A stretch of 64,000 nucleotides of DNA, taken from the NCBI RefSeq assembly GCF_004770905.1, contig NZ_RQHT01000014.1, positions 2,116,650 through 2,180,649 of the forward strand, read 5' to 3'. The notes under the pieces were generated by a model. The model had not been told where the DNA came from, did no database searches, and saw nothing but the letters and a program-made list of their open reading frames with translations. Source of the stretch: Leptospira bandrabouensis. GTDB taxonomy: Bacteria; Spirochaetota; Leptospiria; Leptospirales; Leptospiraceae. How positions within the stretch are numbered: position 1 is the stretch's first letter; every line of letters begins with the position of its first letter. The position numbers and the translations under genes are program-made. Positions 1 through 11,130 of the stretch are shown piece by piece.

Positions 1-141
1 TCCCTCGGAAGAGCCGTGTCTCCAGTCGTATTCTCTTTGTTATACTTTCAAAAAGGACCTAGTTTAGCTTTTTTTGTATCCTTTGTCCTTCTTGTTGGAT
101 TTGCGTTTTTACTTTGGACGCAAAAAGAAAAAACGGCTTAA
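1..141 (+). CDS. C-terminal end of a membrane transporter (partial)
   Basis: Only the last 46 codons are in the window, in frame from base 1 to a TAA at 139-141. The peptide contains one clear hydrophobic segment (roughly residues 22-40, rich in F, L and V) followed by a short basic tail ending KEKTA. A motif SLGRAVSP before a final membrane helix is compatible with the last helices of a major facilitator superfamily transporter, but this is inference from 46 residues. The stop codon overlaps the stop of the convergent ACT-domain gene by four bases. Confidence 0.6.
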   Translation, partial: SLGRAVSPVVFSLLYFQKGPSLAFFVSFVLLVGFAFLLWTQKEKTA

Positions 142-761
142 AGGAAAGATTCTAATTTCGCACGAAGCATGGGAAACATTAGTTTCTCATCTAACTTCTC
201 ACCGGTGAGAGAAGTACGAAGTAGAAAACTATCTCGGATTTTGCCATCAAAACTATTGGCTGTAAAACTAATGATATCAATGCCTAAATGAAAAAGAGAC
301 TCCGTAATTTGGAATAAAATCCCTGGAATGTCTTTCATCCGTAAATCCATAACGGTGAAATCGGAGGAAATAGGATTATAAAGTTTGAGACTAGCTTCAG
401 AATCTCCGATTTTACGTACCAAAACTTCTTCTTTCGCATTTTCCCGTAAATACATCGCAACAGTTTTTCCTTCGTAAAACAGAGAGTAGAGGTCCGTTCG
501 GATTTTTGACAAAAGTTCTTCTGTCATTTCGCCTCCGTCCCAACTCCGAATCACAAACAAATCTTGGACATGCCCGTCACTGGCAGTTTCTGCCACCGCT
601 TCTAAAATATCCCAACCATGGTTGTAGAGTACGGAGGTAACTCGGTAGAGGATTCCTAAATCATCTTGGGATAGAGAAATTTTCAGCAGGGTCGTATCTT
701 TTCTTGGGACACAAGAAACATGTAGAATGGGTTTTTTGATTTCTTGCATAGTGGTTGCCAT
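138..761 (-). CDS. ACT-domain protein (two ACT domains)
   Basis: About 207 residues. Two ACT-type ligand-binding modules are visible: one near residues 28-95 (DDLGILYRVTSVL, then DILEAVAET) and one in the C-terminal third (KDIPGILFQITESLF, then DIISFTANS). The pattern resembles the paired ACT domains at the C-terminus of GlnD uridylyltransferases, but there is no catalytic domain, so a stand-alone amino-acid or nucleotide sensing role is inferred. I chose the ATG at 761 over an upstream ATG at 785 because AAGGGAG sits six bases before it. The gene ends in a four-base stop overlap with the transporter gene on the other strand. Confidence 0.8.
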   Translation of the reverse strand: MATTMQEIKKPILHVSCVPRKDTTLLKISLSQDDLGILYRVTSVLYNHGWDILEAVAETASDGHVQDLFVIRSWDGGEMTEELLSKIRTDLYSLFYEGKTVAMYLRENAKEEVLVRKIGDSEASLKLYNPISSDFTVMDLRMKDIPGILFQITESLFHLGIDIISFTANSFDGKIRDSFLLRTSLTGEKLDEKLMFPMLRAKLESFL

Positions 762-883
762 AGAATTCTCCCTTTGGTTCAGCATTTTGCTTAAAAAATG
801 AACAGTAAGTGTTTGGAAAAAACCTCACTGCTTCTAAAATAGCCGTGTTCTAAAGAAATTGCAAAAATGGTGCCAAGTGTCAG

Positions 884-2041
884 TTAAAAGGTAAATTTTG
901 CACCAAACATAACGGATTGTACATTTTGTGCTACGATTGCTTCTAAGGTGAGTTTGGTGATCAGGGCATTAATTTCAATTCCGGCAATGAGAAAGTTAGT
1001 TGTGTTAGGTGCTTGCGCTTTTCCACTTAAATCCATGGTGAGTGTTCCTGATTTTGTTTGGCCTAAAGCAGAAGCGGGAATTTGGGCAGCAATTTCTGGA
1101 GAAAGAGAAGCTGAAACTGCATTGGAATCAAGGGCTAAGTTGATTGGGCCTGATCTAGATAAATTTAAATTCGAACTTCCAAAGTTCATGGAAGTTCCCG
1201 CACCGGCAAATAGAGTGAAGAAATAAAACATACGAAAGCCAGTGCGAACATCCAGAGGAACACTTGTGACAGTACTCGAATAATTGAATTTTGTGGCCCC
1301 ACCCCAAGTTCCAATTGCAGGACCAAGGGTTAAGGTTTGTGTTTTATTGTCGTTATAAGTTAAGTCGATCACTTGTCTTTGGTAGTGGAGTCCAAGTCCC
1401 ATTGAAATTCCAGAGAATTCGAAAAGTCCAATTCCATCGGAATAGTTTTCAATGATATGAAATCGTAATGTAAATCCGCCAGAGGTAATGTCACCACCAA
1501 GTTCTATGTTTTTATTTTGTGACTCTATTGCTTTTTGTACATCACCTTGTGCAAAGTTAAATTTGAATCCATGCAGATATAAATTGAAACGATGTAAAAA
1601 AGTTTTTAATTCGGGTTCCGTATCGGAAGGTCCTCCCCCCATTAACCAACCGAGATTGATCGCCACAATAAAGTTAGGTGCAAGTGCTGCTCCCACATTT
1701 GGAAGTTTTTGGAAACTGAGGCTTTGGTAGGCTACGTTGATATCTTCTTTTTTTTGACCTGCAATTGACAATCCCACTCCCACCTGGAAACGGTTCACAA
1801 TTCCTGGGCCCATAAGGGATGAGTTGATATTGGATACAACCGCTGCTTCTGACATGGTAGCGAGTACTTTGTCTGTGTATTGGAATTGTAGGGCTTGGTC
1901 GACACTATTCAGCTGAGATTGAATGGTTGTTGGTAGTATTCCGCAAGCATCTCCCGTACAGGTCACCTTTGCATGGACGAGTCCATTTGGGACAAATACC
2001 AAACTAAATGTGAGGGAAAGGATACCTATGCGTAATTTCAT
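884..2041 (-). CDS. Putative outer-membrane beta-barrel protein
   Basis: About 385 residues with a Sec signal peptide (MKLRIGILSLTFSLVF, cleavage probably after VHA). The mature part is rich in alternating polar/hydrophobic segments, glycine and asparagine, has a Cys pair (CTGDAC) just after the signal, and ends in a strand finishing FGAKFTF with a terminal phenylalanine, a known C-terminal signature of outer-membrane barrels. The start at 2041 is preferred over a longer reading frame from 2092 because AGGGG lies just upstream and the signal peptide then begins at residue 1. The specific function is unknown; surface location is inference. Confidence 0.65.
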   Translation of the reverse strand: MKLRIGILSLTFSLVFVPNGLVHAKVTCTGDACGILPTTIQSQLNSVDQALQFQYTDKVLATMSEAAVVSNINSSLMGPGIVNRFQVGVGLSIAGQKKEDINVAYQSLSFQKLPNVGAALAPNFIVAINLGWLMGGGPSDTEPELKTFLHRFNLYLHGFKFNFAQGDVQKAIESQNKNIELGGDITSGGFTLRFHIIENYSDGIGLFEFSGISMGLGLHYQRQVIDLTYNDNKTQTLTLGPAIGTWGGATKFNYSSTVTSVPLDVRTGFRMFYFFTLFAGAGTSMNFGSSNLNLSRSGPINLALDSNAVSASLSPEIAAQIPASALGQTKSGTLTMDLSGKAQAPNTTNFLIAGIEINALITKLTLEAIVAQNVQSVMFGAKFTF

Positions 2042-2092
2042 GTCGCCCCTAATATACCAAATATCGGAGATTGGTCTATGCTTTCTTAACAA

Positions 2093-2521
2093 ATGAACGT
2101 AGATCTATTTCCTAGTTTACAAGTTAGAATTTCTATAGATTATGAAAACATGGCACCGATCCAAGAAAAACGGAAATACGTCCGAGTACAACCACTTGAA
2201 AATGAACCTGTAGCAATCCATTTGATGGGGACTGCCCTTTTGGACGTTTTAACTGCGAGTGACATAAGTATGGGTGGTATTGGAATCATTGCTCCTAACC
2301 ATTTTGATGAATGGGATATGCATGAAACCGTTGAAATCCTTGTGGCCCTACCTGGTGATTTAGAAGATTTTTTAGCTCGCGGTGTGATCAGACAGGTTGG
2401 TAAAAAATCGAAGGAATCAGGGGTGTACGGGGTTCAATTTACAGAAATTGGTACCAAGGGAAAACAAGACTTACAAGTTTATATCAATCGAATGATTCGG
2501 CAAGGTCGAGAAGTCAAATAA
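2093..2521 (+). CDS. PilZ-domain protein, probable c-di-GMP effector
   Basis: 142 residues. A PilZ domain runs from about residue 23 to the end: it has the RxxxR c-di-GMP motif (RKYVR near residue 27) and the second motif DxSxxG (DISMGG near residue 58), followed by the expected beta-barrel with GVYGVQF. Both nucleotide-binding motifs are intact, so it should bind cyclic di-GMP. No other domain is fused, so it probably acts by binding a partner. The start is uncertain: neither the first ATG nor the one at 2150, which begins just before the domain, has a strong ribosome site. Confidence 0.85.
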   Translation: MNVDLFPSLQVRISIDYENMAPIQEKRKYVRVQPLENEPVAIHLMGTALLDVLTASDISMGGIGIIAPNHFDEWDMHETVEILVALPGDLEDFLARGVIRQVGKKSKESGVYGVQFTEIGTKGKQDLQVYINRMIRQGREVK

Positions 2522-2694
2522 CCTAAAGAGCCACAGCTTAGTTAGTGGCCATTGGCTCATAGAATGCCTTTGTGAATCAAATAGAGGCACTTTGAGTCAA
2601 ATCAAGATTTTCTGAACAATGAGTTAGAATTGTTCTAATATTTATTTACAACTATTTCCAAATGTTAGTATATATGAATGTTTGGAGGTTGTGT

Positions 2695-4212
2695 ATGGCA
2701 ATGTTTCGACTATCAGGTGTTTCAAGGTTAGACCAACTCAAAATATACGCACCGATTTTTTTGCAAAACTTAGAAGATTCTCATAAACGAGAATTGATGA
2801 TCACAGACCAAGCCTCGAAAGTACTTTCCACACTTAGAAAACTTTGTGTACCTGATTTAAACCAAAGTTATTTTGCCTTCCAATTAAATGTTGATTCTAT
2901 AAAAGAAAATGAATTGAAAGTCTATGGAAAAACAATGGTTTCGCTCATCCAGAATTTACTCGACAACCATTTAGCGATGCCAATTTTTTATATAACCAGA
3001 GTAGAGGAAGAGGAAACTGCAAATATAATTCCATCTATTTCCCAAACGATTGGTCCCATCCAAGTAGAATTAGCCATTGTATCATATTCTGGTGATAGGT
3101 TCGAAGAAAAGTATGCATTAGCTTTCAATGCAATTGCCGCCAGATCCTTTGTAAATCTTCAAAACTTTTTAGTTGATAATTATAAGTGGGAGGCTTCCGA
3201 TTTTTTCCAAATAACTAAAGAAGTTTTAAATTCAAAACCATATTCTATCATTCGTCAATTATTAGAAGAGTTTGAAACCCCCTTTGACATTCAGTTGGAA
3301 TTCAAAGAAGAGCTGATAGAATATTTGGAGCAAGGGTTTCTAAATTCTGAAATTTATTTTTTTATCCCTCATGTTGGTTGGATTTATTTTGATACAACGG
3401 ACCCAATCCAACAAGAAGCTGAATATTCTCCTTTTTTCGAACAAACGATTATACCTTATCTTTTAGAATTAGAACCTAGTTTAAAAGAATCTTACAATTT
3501 AATGAAAACTAAAATTTCTGAAACAAAGTTTGATGAACTAAGAAGTAAAACTTACTTACCTCAAATTGAATTTGCCGAAACTGTTGGATCGATTTTTTAT
3601 CAAGAATCCACACCGGTAATGGAGTTTGTTAAAATTTACCATTTACTTTGTTCAAAAGCAGAAAAAATCTCTGAGGAAAAAGCAGAAAGAGAGGCAAAAC
3701 AACATTTTGATATTTTATATACGATGATGAAAATGGGAGATAATTTCATTAGTCGATTTTTACTGATTGGTCAAACATTGTATTCGGGAAGGGATCGCGT
3801 CATCGAAGCCCTAAAAAATACAGATGATGTGATGCATTGTGAGTATTATTTCAATTCAACATTTTATTGGGTTTTTCTTTCGAAAGATATTAGTTCTGCC
3901 AATATCGTTTTGGATAAAATCATAGAACAATATTATGAAGGGGACCATACACTTTATATATTTGAAATGTTAATGGAAAGATATCCAGAAGTGAAAAAGA
4001 GTTTTTTATCCAATCAAAAGTTTAAAAATTTATACAAAGCTGCAAAAAATACAGTATATTGGAAACAAGTATCCATTTTTCAACGAATGTTTCGGTTTTT
4101 TATCGGTGATGAATTTCCGGCCGATTGGGAAAAAAGTATCTTATCCAAGGTCAAATACACCCAAATGAAAGCTAAGTATCTACCTCGGGTCAATAAAACG
4201 AAACATGCCTGA
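2695..4212 (+). CDS. Hypothetical protein, 505 residues
   Basis: I do not recognise a named domain. The protein is acidic and soluble-looking, with no signal peptide or membrane segment, and many aromatic residues (runs such as FLNSEIYFFIPHVGWIYF). The start at 2695 (MAMFRLSG) is chosen over an ATG at 2662 because GGAGG lies seven bases before it. It stands alone, between the PilZ gene and the thiC riboswitch, with nothing in the context that fixes a role. It is probably a Leptospira-lineage protein. Confidence 0.65.
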   Translation: MAMFRLSGVSRLDQLKIYAPIFLQNLEDSHKRELMITDQASKVLSTLRKLCVPDLNQSYFAFQLNVDSIKENELKVYGKTMVSLIQNLLDNHLAMPIFYITRVEEEETANIIPSISQTIGPIQVELAIVSYSGDRFEEKYALAFNAIAARSFVNLQNFLVDNYKWEASDFFQITKEVLNSKPYSIIRQLLEEFETPFDIQLEFKEELIEYLEQGFLNSEIYFFIPHVGWIYFDTTDPIQQEAEYSPFFEQTIIPYLLELEPSLKESYNLMKTKISETKFDELRSKTYLPQIEFAETVGSIFYQESTPVMEFVKIYHLLCSKAEKISEEKAEREAKQHFDILYTMMKMGDNFISRFLLIGQTLYSGRDRVIEALKNTDDVMHCEYYFNSTFYWVFLSKDISSANIVLDKIIEQYYEGDHTLYIFEMLMERYPEVKKSFLSNQKFKNLYKAAKNTVYWKQVSIFQRMFRFFIGDEFPADWEKSILSKVKYTQMKAKYLPRVNKTKHA

Positions 4213-4273
4213 ATTCTTTTGGTCCGTTAATATTGACTTGCCAAAAAAATCTTTTGTCATCATTTGAGAGATA

Positions 4274-4380
4274 ACCGTTAGGGGTGCTATTTCCTTTGTC
4301 ACAATGTTCATTGGGGCAGGGGTTGGCTGAGAAATACCCTTTTTGAACCTGATCCTGGTAATGCTTGCGAAGGGAAACGT
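4274..4380 (+). promoter_or_regulatory. TPP riboswitch (THI element) in the thiC leader
   Basis: The two conserved halves are present: GGGGTGCT near 4281, GGCTGAGA and ATACCC near 4325-4338, then ACCTGATC and TGGTAATGCTTGCGAAGGGA near 4345-4375. Closing bases CGTT (about 4276) and AACG (about 4376) can pair as P1. It lies about 120 bases before thiC, the usual place and target for thiamine pyrophosphate repression. Confidence 0.93.
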
Positions 4381-4489
4381 GAAAAATGAAGAAATTCAGA
4401 TTAAGGTTTATTCCTTAGTTTTTTAGAATAGAGTTTTTCTCTCTGTTTTTGCTTTCTCAAGTTTTTTCCATTGGGTTAGATCCGGTTAA

Positions 4490-6007
<1,518 letters not shown>

Positions 6008-6128
6008 ACAGGGAATTCTGTCAAATAGAATCACTATGCGATTATTATACTTAGATAGAAATTTGTTTTTTATCTGAGTATAAGGATTCGAGAATTCATT
6101 CGATCAAAATCACTCTTTGAAAACAAAA

Positions 6129-6153
6129 AACCCGGACCAAATTGGACCGGGTT
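6129..6153. terminator. Bidirectional terminator between thiC and the acyl-CoA dehydrogenase gene
   Basis: An inverted repeat with arms AACCCGGxCCA and TGGxCCGGGTT around a short AAT loop. It has A-rich sequence on the left and T-rich sequence on the right, so it can serve both convergent genes. Confidence 0.85.
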
Positions 6154-6211
6154 CTTTAAAAGACTTTTGTCGTTTGTATTTTGAAAATGGGAAATCTTGG
6201 ATGTGTGGAGA

Positions 6212-7342
6212 CTAAAGTCCTAAACTTCGTCCAATGATTTCTTTCATAATCTCTGTAGTTCCTGCATAAATGGTTTGGATCCTTGCATCGAGGTAAGCTC
6301 TTGCAATTGGATACTCCATCATATAACCATAACCACCAAAGAATTGTAAACACTCATCAGTATGACGTTTTTGCATTTCTGTCGCATACCATTTGCACAT
6401 AGATGCTTCTGCTGTAGTGTTTTCACCTTTCATGTGTTCCATGACCACTTTGTCACAGAATACTTGTGCCATTTCAAGTTCCGTTGCCATTTCTGCCATT
6501 TTGAACTTTGTATTTTGGAAAGACCCAATCTTTTGACCGAATGCTTTTCTTTCTTTGATGTATTGGAGCGTGATGGTTTGAACAAGTCTTGTTGCTTCCA
6601 CAGCAGCAACTGCAAGAACCAAACGTTCTTGTGCGAGTTTTTGCATGAGGTAACGAAAACCTTGTCCTTGTTTGCCGATGAGGTTTGATTTTGGAACAAT
6701 CACATCGTTGAAATACAATTCAGAAGTGTCTTGGGCTTTGAGACCGATTTTATCTAAGTTACGACCTCTTTCAAATCCTTTCATTCCTTCTTCAATCATT
6801 ACAAGGGAAATGGTTCCGTTGTCGTGTTTGACTGCGGTGATGATAAGATCTGCTAGTTGTCCGTTAGAGATAAAAGTTTTTTGTCCATTCACTACAAAGT
6901 GGTCACCTTTATCGACGGCACTCGTGCGAAGAGATTTTAAATCAGATCCGGCACCTGGTTCTGTCATCGCAACCGCTAAGATTGATTCGCCTGATGCGCA
7001 TTTAGGAAGCCAACGTTTCTTTTGTTCATCACTTGCATAAGTGGAGATATAAGGGGCAATCACGTCATTATGGAGGGAGATAAAAAATCCACTATTTCCC
7101 ACTCTTGAAGATTCTTCAATGATGATGATATTATAAAGAAAGTCAGCGCCAGAACCGCCGTATTCGGTAGGGACATCTGGGCAGAGTAGACCGTTTTCTC
7201 CTGCCTTTCTCCAAACTTCTTTAGGTACGATATGGTTTTTTTCCCATTCTTCGTGATGTGGTTTTACTTCTGTTTCAAAAAATTTCCGAGCCATCTCGCG
7301 GAATTGATGGTGTTCTTCAGTAAAGGGGAGGATACGCTCCAT
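6212..7342 (-). CDS. Acyl-CoA dehydrogenase, long-chain type
   Basis: 376 residues, the normal length for the family, an FAD flavoprotein that makes the first double bond in fatty-acid beta-oxidation. Visible motifs: VAMTEPGAGSDLKS (FAD/substrate loop), FISNGQLADL, and the C-terminal AGTTEIMKEIIGR. The medium-chain catalytic glutamate position (YEGT) is alanine here (IYAGT). The family's alternative position, as in long-chain and isovaleryl-CoA dehydrogenases, carries glutamate (LAQERLVLA), so the enzyme should be active. It is transcribed alone, converging on thiC. Confidence 0.92.
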   Translation of the reverse strand: MERILPFTEEHHQFREMARKFFETEVKPHHEEWEKNHIVPKEVWRKAGENGLLCPDVPTEYGGSGADFLYNIIIIEESSRVGNSGFFISLHNDVIAPYISTYASDEQKKRWLPKCASGESILAVAMTEPGAGSDLKSLRTSAVDKGDHFVVNGQKTFISNGQLADLIITAVKHDNGTISLVMIEEGMKGFERGRNLDKIGLKAQDTSELYFNDVIVPKSNLIGKQGQGFRYLMQKLAQERLVLAVAAVEATRLVQTITLQYIKERKAFGQKIGSFQNTKFKMAEMATELEMAQVFCDKVVMEHMKGENTTAEASMCKWYATEMQKRHTDECLQFFGGYGYMMEYPIARAYLDARIQTIYAGTTEIMKEIIGRSLGL

Positions 7343-7393
7343 ATGATTTGTGACTCCTTGATATGGAAATGTTACAAAAATGGCGAATTGAGG

Positions 7394-9547
7394 TCAATTA
7401 TAAACAGTGTTCAGCTTCATATAGACACCAGGATTTTTCTTGATGTATTGGATGGCATCTTCTTCCGAAAGCACATAGAGTTCCGTTCCCGGCCAGGCCA
7501 CAAAGCTAAAATTGGAAGGAAGATTTTTTGTGAGAGAATATATTTCCCCTACAAAGTCCCCGGGTCCCAATTCCCGAATGGTTTTGTGGTTTTGCATGAC
7601 CACAACGGTTCCCGACCTAACGATAAAAGCATTATGGAAGGTTTGGCCTTCTTCGATTAGGGCCACTTCCTTTTTGACTGTTTCCAGTTTTAAGATGAGT
7701 TCGAGTTGTGTGACTTGGTAACTGGTTAGACCCCGGAAGGTTTGGGATTCGGTAAGTGTTTTCCAAGTATTGGTTTCCCTGATGCTATTTAGTTTGGTAA
7801 GGTTTTCGTGGAGTTTCGATCCACGGATGAACTGAAAGAATCTGGTTTTCTCAATGGTAAGTGCTACCACATCTGTTTCTGCATACACATCCGCTTGGCG
7901 TGCTGTATCCAAAATCAGGGATGCTTCCCCAAAGTATTCGTAAGTACCATACCGTTTAACGGCTGTTGGGTCACCGGATAAACCTTCAAAGCGAACATTT
8001 CCAGAGGCAATGATAAAAAACCTATCCCCGTGGGTTCCTTTTTTGATGATTTGTTCCCCACGCCGAAACTTTTCTTCCTTAACGATTTGCAAAAACTCCT
8101 TTGCTTTTTCAATCGGGAATCCTGAGAAAATATCAATCTGCGAAAGTATTTCTAAAAGTTGGAAAGCCTCTTGGTGTTTGGGAGGTGTGATTTCCGGATA
8201 CAAAGTATTTTCAATTCCAAACTTAGCAAGTGTTAGATGGTTTCCCTCAGGCATATCTTTGGCAGCAATATGATAGACTGTAATTCGTTTTTGTACTTCT
8301 TCTGGTAAGGATGCCAGGTAACTAATCTTTGTATGCAGGGGCGGAACACCTGCTTCGTGGTAAATGATTTTACGATCCCAAGGGAAATCTTTGAGGAACT
8401 GGTATCTTGTTTCGGGAAATACCCCTTTTTTATACATCTCTTCCAAGGCTTCTGGGTCATTTAAGTGGTCGGAGGTATAATAAAAGGATTGGTCTTGGAA
8501 AAAAAATTCGAATCCCACGGAAGGAATGGAATGCAGTGCATAATGAAAATAAAATTCTCCCCCGTTGATGATGGTAGGCCTTCCAATGACAACAGGTATA
8601 AAATCAAATAGGTCTGTGATTTCTCTTCGCGGAATCTTTGTTAAACTACAATATTTTTTTAGGAAAGATTCCATTACTGTGGCTGTGGCATAGATCGTGA
8701 TTTTAGATTCTTCTAATATCTTTTGGAAAGTTCCCGCATCGTGGTCGGCATGACAGTGGGTGAGAATGATGGAGTTGATAAACTTAGGATTGACATTGGA
8801 TTCTCGTAACCACTCGGTAGAATTCACTGGAGGATCTACCATAATCCCTTGGCCATTGAGCCAAATGATAAAACCGGAAGTATTGTCTGTAGGATCAAAA
8901 CCGTGAGAAGGCCCAAGGCAAGTGATTCCAATGATAGGGGGTTGGAAAGGTTCTTCGAGTCTCTTTCCAATGTCATACTTCACATGAAAGTCAACTTCCC
9001 CAGGAGTTTTAATTTTTTTATCTCCATCCACAATGAGAAATTCATTGGAGGGAAGTTGTTCGATAGTGATTTTTCCAAACTGTGCTTTGTGGTTTTCATC
9101 AAATAAAATAAATTCAACCACTTCTTCCATTGTTTTGTAACTACGGAAATGGGCCATTTCTGCTTTGATATCGGGAAAACCAAAACTCATCGTTCCATCA
9201 ATAAACTCTGATGCCAGGTTTAGTTCCTGTGGTCCCATAAGAGATTCCCCAAGAACAATCGTTAGCTGTTCTTTTTGTTCTGCCGAACATACGATAAATG
9301 TTTTTTTTCCACCGCGAAAGAAGAAGTTGAAGTAAATGGGAAATTCTAATTCCGCAATAGAGATGCCTTTTTCAACATGAAAAAACTTATTGGGGAGGAC
9401 AAACACCAGAGGGGTTTTCTTTTCAAGCCCCATGGTGTCTTTAATTGTTTCCGGAGGGGATCCAATTTGGATGTACCCTTCGGTTGTATCGACTAAATAT
9501 CCCCCTCTAGGGAGCGCGGTAAAACCATTCGGTTCTGAACTGACCAT
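7394..9547 (-). CDS. Metallo-beta-lactamase fold protein with C-terminal cNMP-binding domains
   Basis: 717 residues. An N-terminal region of about 200 residues of unclear type is followed by a metallo-beta-lactamase domain with the metal motif HCHADHD (THCHADHDAG, about residue 262). Two tandem cyclic-nucleotide-binding domains follow, each with the typical beta-roll (GDRFFIIASGNVRFEG, and HNAFIVRSGTVVVM with GPGDFVGEIYSL). This suggests a hydrolase whose activity is gated by a cyclic nucleotide; the substrate is unknown. It follows trxA by 18 bases on the same strand, so co-transcription with a thioredoxin is likely. Confidence 0.85.
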   Translation of the reverse strand: MVSSEPNGFTALPRGGYLVDTTEGYIQIGSPPETIKDTMGLEKKTPLVFVLPNKFFHVEKGISIAELEFPIYFNFFFRGGKKTFIVCSAEQKEQLTIVLGESLMGPQELNLASEFIDGTMSFGFPDIKAEMAHFRSYKTMEEVVEFILFDENHKAQFGKITIEQLPSNEFLIVDGDKKIKTPGEVDFHVKYDIGKRLEEPFQPPIIGITCLGPSHGFDPTDNTSGFIIWLNGQGIMVDPPVNSTEWLRESNVNPKFINSIILTHCHADHDAGTFQKILEESKITIYATATVMESFLKKYCSLTKIPRREITDLFDFIPVVIGRPTIINGGEFYFHYALHSIPSVGFEFFFQDQSFYYTSDHLNDPEALEEMYKKGVFPETRYQFLKDFPWDRKIIYHEAGVPPLHTKISYLASLPEEVQKRITVYHIAAKDMPEGNHLTLAKFGIENTLYPEITPPKHQEAFQLLEILSQIDIFSGFPIEKAKEFLQIVKEEKFRRGEQIIKKGTHGDRFFIIASGNVRFEGLSGDPTAVKRYGTYEYFGEASLILDTARQADVYAETDVVALTIEKTRFFQFIRGSKLHENLTKLNSIRETNTWKTLTESQTFRGLTSYQVTQLELILKLETVKKEVALIEEGQTFHNAFIVRSGTVVVMQNHKTIRELGPGDFVGEIYSLTKNLPSNFSFVAWPGTELYVLSEEDAIQYIKKNPGVYMKLNTVYN

Positions 9548-9565
9548 TAGGGGATAATTTATTTC

Positions 9566-9877
9566 CTACTTGTGATTTTCTATAAATTTTTTAATTTGTG
9601 GTTTCGGTAAAGCACCAATGGCTTTATCTACTAATACTCCGTCTTTATAGAGAAGAAGGGTAGGGATAGACTGGATTCCCAATTCCTGAGCTGTCTTTTG
9701 ATTGAAATCAACATTTAACTTAGTAATTTTGATATCAGCCATTTCCTGTGATAATTCATCAAGAACAGGAGCCACCATGCGACATGGCCCACACCATTCC
9801 GCCCAACAATCCACGAGTACTACGCCCTTAGCAGTTTCTGCTTTGAAATTGGCGTCTGTGACTTCCGTTAGTGCCAT
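9566..9877 (-). CDS. trxA: Thioredoxin
   Basis: 103 residues, the standard thioredoxin length. The redox motif WCGPC is at residues 28-32, and the cis-proline loop IQSIPTLLLY and C-terminal GALPKPQIKKFIE are typical. It reduces protein disulfides in the cytoplasm. It is the first gene of a probable two-gene unit with the metallo-beta-lactamase/cNMP protein, with a ribosome site AAGGAG just before the ATG. Confidence 0.96.
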   Translation of the reverse strand: MALTEVTDANFKAETAKGVVLVDCWAEWCGPCRMVAPVLDELSQEMADIKITKLNVDFNQKTAQELGIQSIPTLLLYKDGVLVDKAIGALPKPQIKKFIENHK

Positions 9878-9949
9878 ATTTCGAAATCTCCTTTTGAAAA
9901 GTAATGCCTTTCTATAAACTAGACTGGGGATTCTAGGGAAAAACGTCGA

Positions 9950-10759
9950 TTATTGTTTCTTTTTTTTCTTTTTATCGTCGGATTCGAGGTCTGCGATTTT
10001 TTGTTGAAAGGACTCGATGAGTGTTTTTGTTTTTTCCAAATCCTCAGTTTCGCCAGTAATTTGAAAAATTTTGCGGTTCATCTCCAACATTTCAACAGAA
10101 TGTTTCAAATCTGTGGAATCTTGTGTAGACATTTCAAATTTTGTCCTATAATCCTGGGCTGCTTGGTTAGCAAGTTCAATGACAAGGTTGAAATGTTCTT
10201 TGCGGATATAGTAATAAGGATTTTCCAAATCTTGTTCTTTTTCATAAGCAATGAAGTCGAAAAGATTTTTAGTACAAGCTGCCACTCGGAAATGGATGTC
10301 TGGCCAAGACCATTTCCACTTAGAGTTGGTTCCAAAAGCAGTAGTGGTTTTTTTTATGGCTTGGAGTAAGCCTTTGATAAGGTTTAGTCTTTGTGTAGGA
10401 GTAAACCTTTCAATCTTTGAAAGTAGTTCTTTGTTTTCGGAGAGGGAACCATCCACATTGTTTCCCACTGTTTTTTCAATATAGGATATACAGTTATAAA
10501 TTTCTTTCCTGGCAGTTTCTAAATAGTTGTTATTATTGATTTCTAAAATGGCTGTGGAGAGTTCGTTGATCACAATACAAGTGTTAATCGTTTTGATGGA
10601 GTTAATGGCAAGAGAGAGATTAAAATAAGGTTCCATCTCCTTACTTTTTTTGGCTTGGACTTTGTAGATATTGGCTTCTTTTTTCAGTTCCTCAAGGTAG
10701 TTTTTGAAATCTACCAGTTTGTCGTTAAAGTCAGCCTTTTTTTCCTTTGTGATTGCCAT
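9950..10759 (-). CDS. Hypothetical helical protein with lysine-rich tail
   Basis: 269 residues, predominantly helical, with a coiled-coil-prone N-terminus (residues 5-45) and C-terminus (residues 220-265) ending in a run of lysines. There is no signal peptide and no recognised domain. The central part contains [19 protein letters not shown], an aromatic-rich patch that may be a conserved core. Expression is probably from its own promoter upstream of trxA-type genes on the same strand. Function unknown. Confidence 0.65.
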   Translation of the reverse strand: MAITKEKKADFNDKLVDFKNYLEELKKEANIYKVQAKKSKEMEPYFNLSLAINSIKTINTCIVINELSTAILEINNNNYLETARKEIYNCISYIEKTVGNNVDGSLSENKELLSKIERFTPTQRLNLIKGLLQAIKKTTTAFGTNSKWKWSWPDIHFRVAACTKNLFDFIAYEKEQDLENPYYYIRKEHFNLVIELANQAAQDYRTKFEMSTQDSTDLKHSVEMLEMNRKIFQITGETEDLEKTKTLIESFQQKIADLESDDKKKKKKQ

Positions 10760-10845
10760 AGTCTGGTATCATTTTCGGCAGAATCGATTCGTTTTGTCCA
10801 TAAAAAACATCGACCGGGGGGCCATCCTACCGAAACTGGAGTAGA

Positions 10846-11058
10846 ATGGAAAATTCGCCCAGGAAACAAAGAGACTTACTGGACCTCCTCGACACCTACA
10901 AATACATGAACCAGGCTATTTTCTGGGATTTTTTAGATTTGGATGGTCGTTGGGATTTTGCCAACGGTTGGTTGCATTTGAACCATCCCGAGGAAGAGTG
11001 GAGGGTTAGGGCTTCGGAACAATCTCCCCCCATCCGCCCGGAAGGCACCGACCACTAA
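10846..11058 (+). CDS. Small hypothetical protein, 70 residues
   Basis: A short acidic/aromatic reading frame with GGAG four bases before the ATG. The protein has a compact pattern (LLDLLDTYKYMNQAIFWDFL, then WLHLNHPEEEWRVRA) that looks more protein-like than chance, and it lies divergent to the helical protein gene. No family recognised; it may be an unannotated Leptospira small protein. Confidence 0.5.
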   Translation: MENSPRKQRDLLDLLDTYKYMNQAIFWDFLDLDGRWDFANGWLHLNHPEEEWRVRASEQSPPIRPEGTDH

Positions 11059-11097
11059 AAATCCAAACGGATTTTGGATGGCCAATCTTGTCGGAAA

Positions 11098-11121
11098 CCA
11101 AGGCCAAAACTTCGGCCTTGG
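11098..11121. terminator. Hairpin terminator candidate
   Basis: A perfect eight-base-pair stem CCAAGGCC/GGCCTTGG with loop AAAACTTC lies between the convergent small gene and the exported-protein gene. On the minus strand it is followed by TTTCC, so it is a modest intrinsic terminator. A second weaker inverted repeat (ATCCAAA/TTTTGGAT) sits about 40 bases to the left. Confidence 0.6.
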
Positions 11122-11130
11122 AAAATCAAA